Shown here: piece by piece, positions 17,554-25,908 of the stretch
Layout of the letters: every line of letters begins with the position of its first letter
Position numbering within the stretch: the first letter of the stretch is position 1
DNA from: Maricaulis sp048270095
GTDB taxonomy: Bacteria > Pseudomonadota > Alphaproteobacteria > Caulobacterales > Maricaulaceae
DNA length: 64,000 bases
Assembly: GCF_048270095.1 (NCBI RefSeq)
Contig: NZ_JBLWTL010000004.1
Span: 1-64,000, forward strand
Direction: 5' to 3'
Position numbers and translations under genes: made by a program
The notes under the pieces: model-generated
What the model was told of the DNA's origin: nothing
What the model saw: the letters and a program-made list of their open reading frames with translations, nothing else
The model's database searches: none

Positions 17554-18012
17554 TCAGGCCGTGTGCTCGTGCTCGCAGAGGCCGCAATCCTTGATGTGAT
17601 CATGGCCGACGCGCGCCTGGCTGCGCCAGTTGATCAGATGTGCTGCGGCCAGCACGGAGACGCCGGACAGGGTGATGATGGTTTCGACCAGCTGGCTGGA
17701 CAAGTGCAGGGCGCCGATTGCCATCAGCGACAGGCCCAGAAGGCCCAGGGCCAGGACCGGCCATCTTGCCGGGCTGGCCCGCACGCTCCAGCCCAGGGCC
17801 AGCAGAGAGATCGGCGCGGCAATCGCCAGCAGGCCGAAATGCCAGGCATGGCTCGCACCGAGCATCTCGCCCAGTCCGGGTGCCAGCATTGGCGCCGCGG
17901 CGGCTGCGACCGGGAAGAGCAGGCAATGCGCCACGCAAACGGCGGACAGGCTGACGCCGGTCAGGTCGAGGGAGCCATTGTGAAGCTTGAGCTTGGGCAT
18001 CAGGGGCATCAT
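17554..18012 (-). CDS. MerC-domain membrane protein with metal-binding tail
   Basis: A 152-residue protein with about four membrane helices. It has the MerC-type motif VCVAHCLLFPVAAAAAP (about residues 26-42), whose Cys pair binds metal in MerC. The C-terminus HDHIKDCGLCEHEH is dense in His and Cys and should bind metal. No merA, merR or merT is present, so mercury transport is unlikely; a Zur-like box upstream points to zinc. ATG codons at 18012 and 18009 are both possible starts. Confidence 0.85.
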   Translation of the reverse strand: MMPLMPKLKLHNGSLDLTGVSLSAVCVAHCLLFPVAAAAAPMLAPGLGEMLGASHAWHFGLLAIAAPISLLALGWSVRASPARWPVLALGLLGLSLMAIGALHLSSQLVETIITLSGVSVLAAAHLINWRSQARVGHDHIKDCGLCEHEHTA

Positions 18013-18036
18013 GAATTCATCCGCGGCGGTCGGAAG

Positions 18037-18051
18037 TGATATAGTATAACA
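18037..18051 (-). promoter_or_regulatory. Zur-like operator upstream of the MerC-domain gene
   Basis: TGATATA-G-TATAACA is a 7-1-7 inverted repeat with one mismatch to the Zur core TGTTATA-N-TATAACA. It lies 25 bases upstream of the ATG and overlaps a plausible -10 (TATACT on the minus strand), as expected for a repressor site. Confidence 0.55.
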
Positions 18052-18105
18052 TCCGACATGATGAAAGCCCCGGCCTGTCCCGTGCGCAGTTTGGCCCGGA
18101 CAGCA

Positions 18106-18136
18106 AACGGGCGGCCCCTTGTGGGAGCCGCCCGCT
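18106..18136 (-). terminator. Hairpin after the four-repeat secreted protein gene
   Basis: Arms CGGGCGGC (18108-18115) and GCCGCCCG (18127-18134) form a GC-rich stem 40 bases after the stop. Only a short T-tract (GTTTGCT) follows on the minus strand, so termination is probable but not certain. Confidence 0.5.
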
Positions 18137-18173
18137 TTCAGTCGTCTTGCGCAAGGGGCCTCAGCCCCGGGAG

Positions 18174-19925
18174 TTAGTTGGCAAAGCCGAGTTCGGAAAT
18201 TTCCAGCTGCGCCGTGGCGCTCTGGCCCTCGCGATAGGTGCCAACCCAGATGTCATACGTCCCCGCTGCCGGTTGATCGAAGTGAATGCCGGGATTGAGG
18301 CCGTAATTGTCATCATTGCAAACCCAGTTTCCGCTAGGGTCATTGATGACCAGGGTCGTGTCGGCATCCGAGAGCACCGAGATGAAGAGACCGAGCGAGC
18401 CGGGGGTAAAGCTCAGCTCATAATCCGGCGCCGCGGAGACATAGCCGCGGCACATCGAATCGGCTGCGGATTCCGCCGCGAGTGTACCGCCGGCGATGAC
18501 CTCGACGACATGGGGATCGGGCGAGAAGCCGCCGGTCAGCGCGACCGAGCCGAAATTGGCCTCCAGCGTGTAGTCAAGCGGATCACCGACCAGGTATTCA
18601 TCGCCAAAGGCAAGTTCGGAAATGTGCAGGGTGGCATTCTCCGGCTCGATCTCGCCATAGGTGCCGACCCAGATATTGTAGACGCCTGAAGCAGGCTGGT
18701 CGAAATGCACACCCGGATTGAGATTGCCGGCGCCGTCATCGTCGCAATGCCAGCCGCCATCCGGTGAATTGACGACCAGGGTCGTGTCGGCATTCGAGGT
18801 GGCGGAGATGTAGAGGTCGAGCGTACCGGCCGCATAATTGAGGTTGTAATCAGGGGCCGTGGTCGAGAAACCGCGGCAATTCTGGCCGAGCGCTTCGTAA
18901 ATATCCACATCACCGCCAGCCTGCAGGGCGAGGTTGTGGGGGTCGGGAATGAAGCCCGCCTGCAGTGAGACCGAACCGTAATTGGCTGGCAGCCTGAAAT
19001 CGAGTACGGCCGGCACGTCCACTTCGCCGCGGAAACCTGTTTCCGAGACGAAGAGGGTCGCATCGGCGAGGGTGCCACCGGAATAACGGCCCGCCCAGAT
19101 CGCATAGCGGCCGGCGGCCGGATCCGTCAGATGGATGCCAGGATTGAGGTCATCGGCGCTATCATCATCACAAAGCCAGTTCCCGTCCGGCCCCTGGACG
19201 ATCAGCGTCGTATCGTGATCGGATTCCATCGACAGATAGAGGTCATGTTGACTACTGGCGGAATAGTTCAGCCAGACGTCAGGCGCCTCGCTGATCTCGC
19301 CCCAGCAAGAACCGCCCGTGCCGCGACTGCCGTCGAGATCGCCGCCGGCGCGTACGGGCACACGGCGTGGATCATCGCCGAAACCGGCGCGCAGGCTGAG
19401 CGTGCCGGAATGGGGCTGCAGCGCCGCATTCGGCGCGCGCGAATAGGCATTCTCGCTGGAGAAGCCGATCTCTGAGATGTGAACCATGGTTGGCTCATAG
19501 CCATTGCCCGCCGAGAGCGTGCCGACCCAGACATTATAGACACCCGATTGCGGCGTTGAGAATTCGACGCCCGGATTGAGGCCCTGGCCCGGCGCATCAT
19601 CATTGCAGTGCCAGCTGCCGTCAGGCGCATTCACGATCAGCGTCGTGTCGGCATCCGATGCCCCCGAAATGTAGAGCGGAAAATTGCCCGCACTATATTG
19701 CAGATTGAAGGAGGGCTGGTGGGAGATATAACCCGAGCAGCTATAGTCAATATTGCCGCCATAAATGGCTCCGCCCGCCTGCACGCCGACCGATGTCGGA
19801 TCCTGGGCGAACCCGGCTGAAAGCGTGACCGACCCGTAGGCGGGTGCTGCGTTGACGTCCTGTGCTTGCGCGGCGCCGCCGAGCAAGATCACGGCTGCGG
19901 CCCCTGCCGCCCATTTATAGGTCAT
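18174..19925 (-). CDS. Secreted protein with four PPC-like beta-sandwich repeats
   Basis: A 583-residue exported protein (signal cleaved near AQAQ, residue 21) made almost entirely of four homologous units at about residues 30-155, 173-298, 317-440 and 458-581. Each opens with a GS(V/L)xLxxGFxxDP motif, carries DTTLxVxxPDGxWxCxDD, then LNPGxxF and GxYxxWxGT. Each has one Cys pair (63/107, 207/252, 350/394, 492/536) likely to form a disulfide. The pattern resembles bacterial pre-peptidase C-terminal domains, but no protease is attached. The ATG at 19925 is preferred because the signal peptide starts there. It follows the single-repeat paralogue on the same strand after 25 bases. Confidence 0.82.
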   Translation of the reverse strand: MTYKWAAGAAAVILLGGAAQAQDVNAAPAYGSVTLSAGFAQDPTSVGVQAGGAIYGGNIDYSCSGYISHQPSFNLQYSAGNFPLYISGASDADTTLIVNAPDGSWHCNDDAPGQGLNPGVEFSTPQSGVYNVWVGTLSAGNGYEPTMVHISEIGFSSENAYSRAPNAALQPHSGTLSLRAGFGDDPRRVPVRAGGDLDGSRGTGGSCWGEISEAPDVWLNYSASSQHDLYLSMESDHDTTLIVQGPDGNWLCDDDSADDLNPGIHLTDPAAGRYAIWAGRYSGGTLADATLFVSETGFRGEVDVPAVLDFRLPANYGSVSLQAGFIPDPHNLALQAGGDVDIYEALGQNCRGFSTTAPDYNLNYAAGTLDLYISATSNADTTLVVNSPDGGWHCDDDGAGNLNPGVHFDQPASGVYNIWVGTYGEIEPENATLHISELAFGDEYLVGDPLDYTLEANFGSVALTGGFSPDPHVVEVIAGGTLAAESAADSMCRGYVSAAPDYELSFTPGSLGLFISVLSDADTTLVINDPSGNWVCNDDNYGLNPGIHFDQPAAGTYDIWVGTYREGQSATAQLEISELGFAN

Positions 19926-19950
19926 GAATATTCTCCCCTGATGTGCGAGT

Positions 19951-20415
19951 TCACTCGCTGAAAAGTTCGGAAATCGAAAGCGTGGCTTCTTCCCGGGATG
20001 CGTCGGCATAGGTTCCGATCCAGATGCCATAGAGTCCTGATGACGGTGTTAAAAAGCGGATTGACGGGTTGAGGCCCTGGCCGCTGTCATCATCGCAATG
20101 CCAGTTGCCGTCGGGCGCCTGGATGACCAGCGTCGTGTCAATCTCGGCATTCACCGAGATGATCAGCGGCAGCGACCCGCCATTGTAGAAAAGGTCAAAA
20201 TCGGGCGCTTCGGCGATGAAGCCGGCGCAGTCCGGACCGCGTGCCTGGCTGGCATCGATACCGCCACCGGTCTGTAAACGGATGCGGTAGGGGTCGGGCG
20301 TAAAGCCGGCCGAAAGCGAGGCATCGAGCGCGCTTGGCAGGGTCGATGGGCCTTGTGCTGTTGCGGCAGCCGCGAAGGCGATCATGGCAATAGACAGTAT
20401 GGACAGCCTGATCAT
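19951..20415 (-). CDS. Secreted single-repeat paralogue of the PPC-like protein
   Basis: A 154-residue protein with a Sec signal (cleavage about ATA-Q, residue 20) and one copy of the repeat found four times in the next gene. It has LSAGFTPDP, DTTLVIQAPDGNWHCDDD, LNPSIRF and GLYGIWIGTY, with Cys63 and Cys107 spaced as in repeat 1. It is probably cotranscribed with the four-repeat gene and reads like the founding or cap unit of the array. Function unknown; CDDD could be a calcium site, which is inference. Confidence 0.8.
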   Translation of the reverse strand: MIRLSILSIAMIAFAAAATAQGPSTLPSALDASLSAGFTPDPYRIRLQTGGGIDASQARGPDCAGFIAEAPDFDLFYNGGSLPLIISVNAEIDTTLVIQAPDGNWHCDDDSGQGLNPSIRFLTPSSGLYGIWIGTYADASREEATLSISELFSE

Positions 20416-20522
20416 TCAAATCCCCGATCCCCTGGCCCGCCATCGCTGGGATGGGCCAGTCGCCCACAATTGAGCATGCTTTGCAGAGGATTTCATCTGA
20501 AAACAGGCGAGTTGAACCGCGA

Positions 20523-20557
20523 CTGAACGCCGCCGCCTTCAAAGCGGCAGGGTTCAG
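20523..20557 (-). terminator. Hairpin after infC
   Basis: CTGAAC (20523-20528) pairs with GTTCAG (20552-20557), with an inner GCCGC/GCGGC pair. It lies 30 bases after the infC stop, but there is no clear T-run, so it may be only a 3' end or processing structure. Confidence 0.45.
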
Positions 20558-20587
20558 TCACAATTCGGAATTGGCGGGCCGGTGCGA

Positions 20588-21127
20588 CTAGCGCGGTGCC
20601 ATCACCATCACCATCAGTCGCCCTTCGAGCTTGGGCTCAAATTCGACCTTGGCGACTTCGGCGAAGTCTTCCTTGACGCGGCGCATGATATCCATGCCAC
20701 GATCCTGGTGGGCCATTTCACGGCCCCGGAATCGCAGGGTGATCTTCACCTTGTCGCCGTCGTCGAAGAAGCGGTGCATGGCCTTGGTCTTGACCAGGTA
20801 ATCATGCACATCGATGTTCGGCCGCATCTTGATCTCTTTGATCTCGACCGTTTTCTGCTTCTTGCGAGCTTCGGCTTTTTTCTTCTGTTCCTGGTATTTC
20901 AGCTTGCCATAATCGATGATTTTGCAAACGGGCGGATCAGCGTTGGGGGAGACTTCAACAAGGTCGAGTCCAGCCTGTGCGGCCGCCTCGAGAGCGGCCT
21001 CGGTCGGCACGATCCCCTGCTTCTCTCCATGTTCGTCGATAAGAAGCACCCGCGGTACGCGGATGTCTAGATTCATACGCGGTCCGTCTTTTTTCGGCGG
21101 TTGCGCAGATTGTGGTCTACGGGCTAT
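20588..21127 (-). CDS. infC: Translation initiation factor IF-3, probable ATA start
   Basis: IF-3 with the N-terminal domain (NLDIRVPRVLLIDEHGEKQGIVPTEAAL), lysine-rich linker helix and C-terminal domain (PNIDVHDYLVKTKAMHRFFDDGDKVKITLRFRGREMAH). It keeps initiator tRNA selection accurate on the 30S subunit. The conserved alphaproteobacterial N-terminus (ARRPQSAQPPKKDGPR) lies upstream of the first ATG (21076). An ATA codon at 21127 has AAGGGAG 8 bases before it, giving 179 residues, close to the 180 of E. coli IF-3. infC is known for rare start codons used in autoregulation. TTG at 21157 is the alternative. Confidence 0.93.
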   Translation of the reverse strand: MARRPQSAQPPKKDGPRMNLDIRVPRVLLIDEHGEKQGIVPTEAALEAAAQAGLDLVEVSPNADPPVCKIIDYGKLKYQEQKKKAEARKKQKTVEIKEIKMRPNIDVHDYLVKTKAMHRFFDDGDKVKITLRFRGREMAHQDRGMDIMRRVKEDFAEVAKVEFEPKLEGRLMVMVMAPR

Positions 21128-21280
21128 GGCCGCTTCTCCCTTATGGCCTGCGAGCAATACTTAGTAATCCTCCGGCGGCGCATCTGGATCAAGTCCAAAC
21201 TGGCTCAATTGAGCCGCCACCCTGCCGGAGAGCCGCGCACTATGGTGAAATCATCACATTAAGCAAGCGCCGCGCGCGGT

Positions 21281-22264
21281 TCACGCCGCAACTATGCGGT
21301 CAGAAAACCCGCCCGCAAAGCGCATTGCGGCAATGGCTTCTGCTGGTTCCACCTGCGCCAAAACAGGCGCGTGCATCAAAATCACCGGGGCGTCGCCGCG
21401 CGGGGCATTCATCGCCGGATCTTCGACACCGGCGTAGAGCGCCAGCGCCGGGGCGCCTGCCGCGACCAGCAGGTGGAGCAATGGCGTGTCCTCGCCAAAT
21501 ACAAAGCGGGTCCGCCGTGCCAGGCCGGCGAGCTGCGGCAGTTTCGCCTTGCCCGTAATATCGCGCGCACCCGGTGCGACCTGCGCGACATGGCGGCCGA
21601 TTTCACGGGTATCGGGGCCACCCACCAGGGCCGGTGTAATGCCGGCCTGCAGTAATTCATGCGCCAGGCTGGCCCATTTTTCCTTGGGCCAGCGCAGGGC
21701 GAGCTTGACCTCCTCCCCGGCCGGGGCGAGCAGGGCAAAGGGCCCGTTCAGCCCAAAATACTCAGGGTCGAGCATGCGCGATTTGCGGGCCAGAAAATCC
21801 ACCCAGCTGGCATCCGGGGACGGTGCGCCGCCGAGCCGGAAATGCGTCGGCTCAAGGCCGATGGCCGCATTGAGGGTGCCGGCAAGCTCGTCGACCGGGT
21901 GTGCGCCCGATCGACGGGCTGGCAGGATTTCCAGCCAGTCGCACTTGGAAAAACGGAACAGGCCCTTGAGTTTGCGCGATGTGGAATCGCCAACCATGTC
22001 ATAGACACGCGCCGGATGGGCCGCCTTGAGCCGCTTGTCGCGCGCGACCGTCTGCGGCCGGCCATCAGGCCGGGCATCGATCTCGATGGCATTGAAGAAC
22101 GGGCTGTGCTTCAGGAAGGACTCGAATTCCGGTGTCGTCAGCAGCACGATCCGGTCACGCTTGTGCGCCTGGCGGAGCGTCTTTGCCGATGCGAGCATGC
22201 GCACGGTCGACGTCAAATCCCCCCAGTGCAGGACATAAATGGTATCGCGTTGCGGTTCGATCAT
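21281..22264 (-). CDS. Glycosyltransferase family 9 (heptosyltransferase-like)
   Basis: A 327-residue GT-B protein resembling ADP-heptose:LPS heptosyltransferases. The N-terminus YVLHWGDLTSTVRMLASAKTLRQ matches the family's donor-domain start, and the C-terminal LAPAGEEVKLALRWPKEKWASLAHEL plus FVFGEDTPLLHLLVAAG match the sugar-nucleotide site. It probably adds a sugar to lipopolysaccharide core at the inner membrane. Its ATG overlaps the stop of the family 4 glycosyltransferase gene by four bases, so the two form an operon. Confidence 0.87.
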   Translation of the reverse strand: MIEPQRDTIYVLHWGDLTSTVRMLASAKTLRQAHKRDRIVLLTTPEFESFLKHSPFFNAIEIDARPDGRPQTVARDKRLKAAHPARVYDMVGDSTSRKLKGLFRFSKCDWLEILPARRSGAHPVDELAGTLNAAIGLEPTHFRLGGAPSPDASWVDFLARKSRMLDPEYFGLNGPFALLAPAGEEVKLALRWPKEKWASLAHELLQAGITPALVGGPDTREIGRHVAQVAPGARDITGKAKLPQLAGLARRTRFVFGEDTPLLHLLVAAGAPALALYAGVEDPAMNAPRGDAPVILMHAPVLAQVEPAEAIAAMRFAGGFSDRIVAA

Positions 22265-23406
22265 GACTGCGAGCTTAGAGCCTCTTCATAGACGCGCAAA
22301 GTCGCAGCTTGCAGGGCGCGTGTCGAGAACTGTGTCCGGACATGGCGGGCGGCCTGCGCACCCATTTCGCTGCGTTGCGCCTGTGTCATCGACATGGCGT
22401 CCCGGATCGCATGAGCCAGCGCGGCCGGATTTCCCGGCTCGACGCGCCAGCCCGTCTGCCCCGGAAGGACGACTTCGCGGGCGCCGCCATGATCAGCGGC
22501 GATGACTGGCACATGCATGGCGCCGGCTTCGGCAGCAGTACGGCCAAAGGCTTCCGGCTCGACCGAGGGCGCCAGCGCGATATCCGCCAGCGCGAAGGCG
22601 GCGGGCATGTCGCTGCAATGGCCGAGAATCCGCACATCCGCTGCCAGGTCATGTTGCCGGATCAGGGTTTCGAGCTCGGCGAGATAACCATCGCGGCCCT
22701 GGGCATCGCCGACCAGCAGGGTCAACGGCAGATCGGCACCCTCAGCCTTGAGACGGCCCAGTGCCGTGAGCGTTTCACGCTGTCCCTTCCAGCCGGTCAG
22801 CCGGGCCGGGAAGAGCGCGATCAGGCGCCCGGATGGCCATTGCAGACCCCAGCTGGCGGCCAGTTCGGCGACGCGTTCCGGTGCAATCACCTGCGGGTCG
22901 AAGCGGTCGAGATCGACCCCGCGCGGGATTACCCGGACGCGTTCGGTGGCGAAGGGATGTTGGGTGCGGATATGGGCGGCGATGAATTGCGAATTGGCGA
23001 TCACCAGTTCGCCGCGCGCCATGACGGCATTATACCAGCGTTTCAGCCCGGTCTTGCCGTTATAGGTGCCGTGATAGGTGGTGACGAAATGCGCGCCTGT
23101 CCGGTCGGCAGCCCATTTGGCGCTCCAGGCCGGCGCGCGCGAGCGGGCATGGATGATATCGATATTCTCGGCGCGGACGATGCGGGCCAGCCGTTCGGCA
23201 TTGCGCCAGACCGTCCAGGGATTCTTGCTGCGCATCGGCAGGCGCACGAGTTCACCGCCGACGGCGGCCAGTTCACCTTCCAGCCGGCCGCCCTCGCTGG
23301 CGACCAGGGCCCGGCCACCCGCTGCGACAATCGCCTGCGCCACTTCAAGCGTCGTGCGCTCGGCGCCGCCGGCTTCAAGCTGGGGAATGACCTGGAGAAT
23401 ATTCAT
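22261..23406 (-). CDS. Glycosyltransferase family 4
   Basis: A 381-residue GT-B glycosyltransferase: MNILQVIPQLEAGGAERTTLEVA at the start, ANSQFIAAHI in the linker and, near the C-terminus, the donor-binding segment PSVEPEAFGRTAAEAGAMHVPVIAADHGGAREVV. Family members transfer hexoses to lipid or polysaccharide acceptors. It is the first gene of a two-gene unit with the GT9 gene, so both probably act on LPS or another surface glycan. Diverges from a GNAT gene across a 200-base spacer. Confidence 0.92.
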   Translation of the reverse strand: MNILQVIPQLEAGGAERTTLEVAQAIVAAGGRALVASEGGRLEGELAAVGGELVRLPMRSKNPWTVWRNAERLARIVRAENIDIIHARSRAPAWSAKWAADRTGAHFVTTYHGTYNGKTGLKRWYNAVMARGELVIANSQFIAAHIRTQHPFATERVRVIPRGVDLDRFDPQVIAPERVAELAASWGLQWPSGRLIALFPARLTGWKGQRETLTALGRLKAEGADLPLTLLVGDAQGRDGYLAELETLIRQHDLAADVRILGHCSDMPAAFALADIALAPSVEPEAFGRTAAEAGAMHVPVIAADHGGAREVVLPGQTGWRVEPGNPAALAHAIRDAMSMTQAQRSEMGAQAARHVRTQFSTRALQAATLRVYEEALSSQS

Positions 23407-23607
23407 GGCGTGGCAGCGCTACCGGATTTTGCAAATCATGGACAGGGCCGGGTTTTTCCACAAGCGCACGCCCGTGACAAACGAATCCGCAGCGCGCCCC
23501 ACGGCTTGGGTGTCGGGCCGGGTCACACACGGACGGAAATCTTGAATAGACCCCTGGCACCGCCATGCTACCGCTTCGGCCTTGTCCCCAGTGCAGGAGC
23601 GTGAGTG

Positions 23608-24108
23608 ATGCAGGAAACCAGCTTCGAGCGGAATGGCTACCGGCTGACCGACCAGCGCAGTGCCTTTGACCTCGCATCCGCCCATCGTTTGTTGAGCACA
23701 TCCTACTGGTCGCCCGGCATTCCGCCGGACACAGTCGCGAAAGCGGCTGCGAATGCCTGGACCTTCTGCCTGCTCGCGCCGGATGGCGCGTTTGTCGGCA
23801 TGGCGCGTTTCGTCACCGATCGGGCGACCTTCGCCTATCTCGCCGACGTCATCATTGATCCGGACCATCGCGGCCATGGTTTGGGGAAATGGCTGGTGGA
23901 GTGCCTGCACGGTCTGCCGGAGATTAGGGTCTGCCGCCGTCTGATGCTGATGACGGCTGATGCCCAACCGCTCTATGCAAGGGTCGGCTATACCCCGTTG
24001 AAATCACCCGAGCGAGCCATGGAAATCACCCGCCCGGGCGTCTACAGTCAGGCCGCGCCGGCGTCCGGCGCTGAAGCGGCGATGGACCGGGCCGCGTGCG
24101 GTGATTAA
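23608..24108 (+). CDS. GNAT family N-acetyltransferase
   Basis: A 166-residue acetyltransferase. Motif A reads LADVIIDPDHRGHGLGKWLVECL (about residues 86-108), followed by LMTADAQPLYARVGYTPL, as in the YjgM/ElaA-like group. The ATG at 23608 is preferred over the GTG at 23605; AGGAG lies 8 bases upstream. Substrate unknown. The last bases overlap the possible GTG start of the TPR gene. Confidence 0.88.
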   Translation: MQETSFERNGYRLTDQRSAFDLASAHRLLSTSYWSPGIPPDTVAKAAANAWTFCLLAPDGAFVGMARFVTDRATFAYLADVIIDPDHRGHGLGKWLVECLHGLPEIRVCRRLMLMTADAQPLYARVGYTPLKSPERAMEITRPGVYSQAAPASGAEAAMDRAACGD

Positions 24109-24148
24109 TCTGCCCTCCATCCCCCTGCCGCTAAAGCCGGATGCCCCG

Positions 24149-24814
24149 ATGCGTGTTTTCCTGTCCGCCTGCCTTCTCACCCTCGCGATCAACCCGGCCC
24201 ACGCCCAGACTCCGGCGATCGAGATCGAGACGGCACGCTATCTCGACTGCATCGAACGGGTCGAGCCCGAGCCGGATCAGGCATTCGAGGATGCCCTGGC
24301 CTGGCGGATGGAGGGCGGCGGCTGGCCGGCCGCCCATTGCGAGGCGCTGGCGCTGATCGCGCTGGGGGATACGACGGGCGGGGCGTTGAGCCTGGAAGAA
24401 CTCGCCGGCACCACGGATGGCGGCCGGGATTCAGTGATCCGCAGCGCCATGCTGGTCGATGCCGGCAAGGCCTGGCTCACCATCGGGCGCAGCGAGGATG
24501 CGCGGCGCGCCTTTGCGGTGGCCCTCGAACTGAACCCGGATGACCCGGACGCCTTGTTGGGTCAGGCCAGCGTCGCCCTGGCGCTGGGTGACTGGCCATT
24601 GGCCGGTGAAGCCGCGACCGCCGTGATCGGCCAGGCACCGGATCTGGCCGAGGCCTGGCGTTTGCGCGCCGCGGCGCGGCTTGAAACCGGCGCACTCGAT
24701 GACGCCTGGCAGGACATGGAAACGGCCCGTGAGATCGCGCCGGACAATATCGAGATTCTGGTCCTGCGGGGCCGGATCAATGAGGCACGCCGACTGGAAA
24801 CTCTCGATAATTAA
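24149..24814 (+). CDS. Secreted TPR-repeat protein
   Basis: A 221-residue protein with a Sec signal (MRVFLSACLLTLAINPAHAQ) and at least three tetratricopeptide units in the C-terminal half (SEDARRAFAVALELNPDDPDALLGQ; DWPLAGEAATAVIGQAPDLAEAW; ALDDAWQDMETAREIAPDNIEIL). I chose the ATG at 24149 because it begins the signal peptide; a GTG at 24101 overlapping the GNAT stop would add 16 residues. TPRs bind partner proteins; the periplasmic partner is unknown. It converges on the GGDEF gene, overlapping by 4 bases. Confidence 0.82.
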   Translation: MRVFLSACLLTLAINPAHAQTPAIEIETARYLDCIERVEPEPDQAFEDALAWRMEGGGWPAAHCEALALIALGDTTGGALSLEELAGTTDGGRDSVIRSAMLVDAGKAWLTIGRSEDARRAFAVALELNPDDPDALLGQASVALALGDWPLAGEAATAVIGQAPDLAEAWRLRAAARLETGALDDAWQDMETAREIAPDNIEILVLRGRINEARRLETLDN

Positions 24815-25782
24815 CCGGTGGCGAGCCGTATGGCCGGGGCGTCTGAGCGCGCCAGAACGACCCGGTTCCGCCCTGAATTCTTGGCCTCATAAAGCGCTTC
24901 ATCGGCGGCGAGCAACAGACTTTCGGGCGTGTCGAGACCAGTATCAGCGGTCGCGGCTGAAACCCCGAGGCTGGTGGTGATTGGCACCGCTCCGCCCTGA
25001 TCATCGCAAATTCTCATCGCTTCAATCGCGGCCCGGATCCGCTCGGCGGCGGTCGCTGCATGCTCGATTGTCGTATCGTGCAGCACGACAGCGAATTCCT
25101 CGCCGCCCAGACGGCCCAGAAGGTCACGATCACGCAGGCATTTCTGAACGACCTTGACGGTCTCGATCAGAACCCGGTCACCGATCGCATGGCCATGGGT
25201 ATCATTGACCCGCTTGAAGTGATCGAGATCGATCATCACCACGGACACGTCGCTGCCATGACGGCGTGCCTGTTCGGTTTCCATTTCCAGGCAATGCATG
25301 AAGGCCCGGCGATTGGCCGCACCGGTCAGCGCGTCGGTCTCGGCGAGTTGTCGGAATTGTTTCTGCATCCGCACTAGGCGGGAGGCGGCCCGCAGACGAG
25401 CGCGCAGCTCTGTCATATTGACGGGTTTGCGAATGAAATCATCGGCGCCCGCATCAAGCGATTCCTCAAGCCGGCGTTCCTGGCCCGATGCGGTAATGAC
25501 GATGGTGTGAATGGTTTCGGTGTCGGGGTTGGCTTTCAGCGCCCAGCAGACTTCCAGCCCGTTCATCTCGCCGATTTCAATCCCGGTCAGCAGGATATCC
25601 GTTGGCATGACCTTCAGCAGGGCGAGAACTTCCTCGGCATTGTGCGCGGTTTGCACCACATACCCGGCATCCTCGACAGCCTTGCTCAATATGCGCAACT
25701 GCACTTGGCTGCTCTCGCAGATCATGACGGAAATCTGGTCGCCATAAGCCGGGGCGTCGTCCATTGTGTCTGGGTTGCTCAT
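24811..25782 (-). CDS. PleD-like response regulator with GGDEF domain and degenerate receiver
   Basis: A 323-residue protein: receiver domain (about 17-135) and diguanylate cyclase domain (about 150-315). The active site GGEEF is intact at 226-230 and the inhibitory I-site RxxD is present at 217-220, so synthesis of cyclic di-GMP with product inhibition is expected. The receiver keeps the conserved Lys119 and Thr97, but the phosphoacceptor Asp is replaced by Gly67, and the acidic pair reads Cys22-Glu23. Normal phosphorylation is therefore unlikely. No sensor kinase adjoins it. Confidence 0.92.
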   Translation of the reverse strand: MSNPDTMDDAPAYGDQISVMICESSQVQLRILSKAVEDAGYVVQTAHNAEEVLALLKVMPTDILLTGIEIGEMNGLEVCWALKANPDTETIHTIVITASGQERRLEESLDAGADDFIRKPVNMTELRARLRAASRLVRMQKQFRQLAETDALTGAANRRAFMHCLEMETEQARRHGSDVSVVMIDLDHFKRVNDTHGHAIGDRVLIETVKVVQKCLRDRDLLGRLGGEEFAVVLHDTTIEHAATAAERIRAAIEAMRICDDQGGAVPITTSLGVSAATADTGLDTPESLLLAADEALYEAKNSGRNRVVLARSDAPAIRLATG

Positions 25783-25908
25783 ACCGCATGCCCGCCAATC
25801 TTGATCGCCGTCATCGACCGCCCTCCCCAGCGTGGTCTGGCCCGGCTTTCGCCAAGCTTCATTACGATATGGTCATAAAAACAATAACAGTGTTTCAATC
25901 AGGGAAAT

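Noticed and set aside
17554..18012. Mercury-resistance role for the MerC-domain gene
   Set aside because: No merA, merT, merP or merR partner, and the operator looks like Zur rather than MerR.
17554..20415. Mobile island between rpmI and infC
   Set aside because: No integrase, transposase, tRNA target or direct repeats were seen; base composition matches the neighbours. Kept only as a gene-order oddity.
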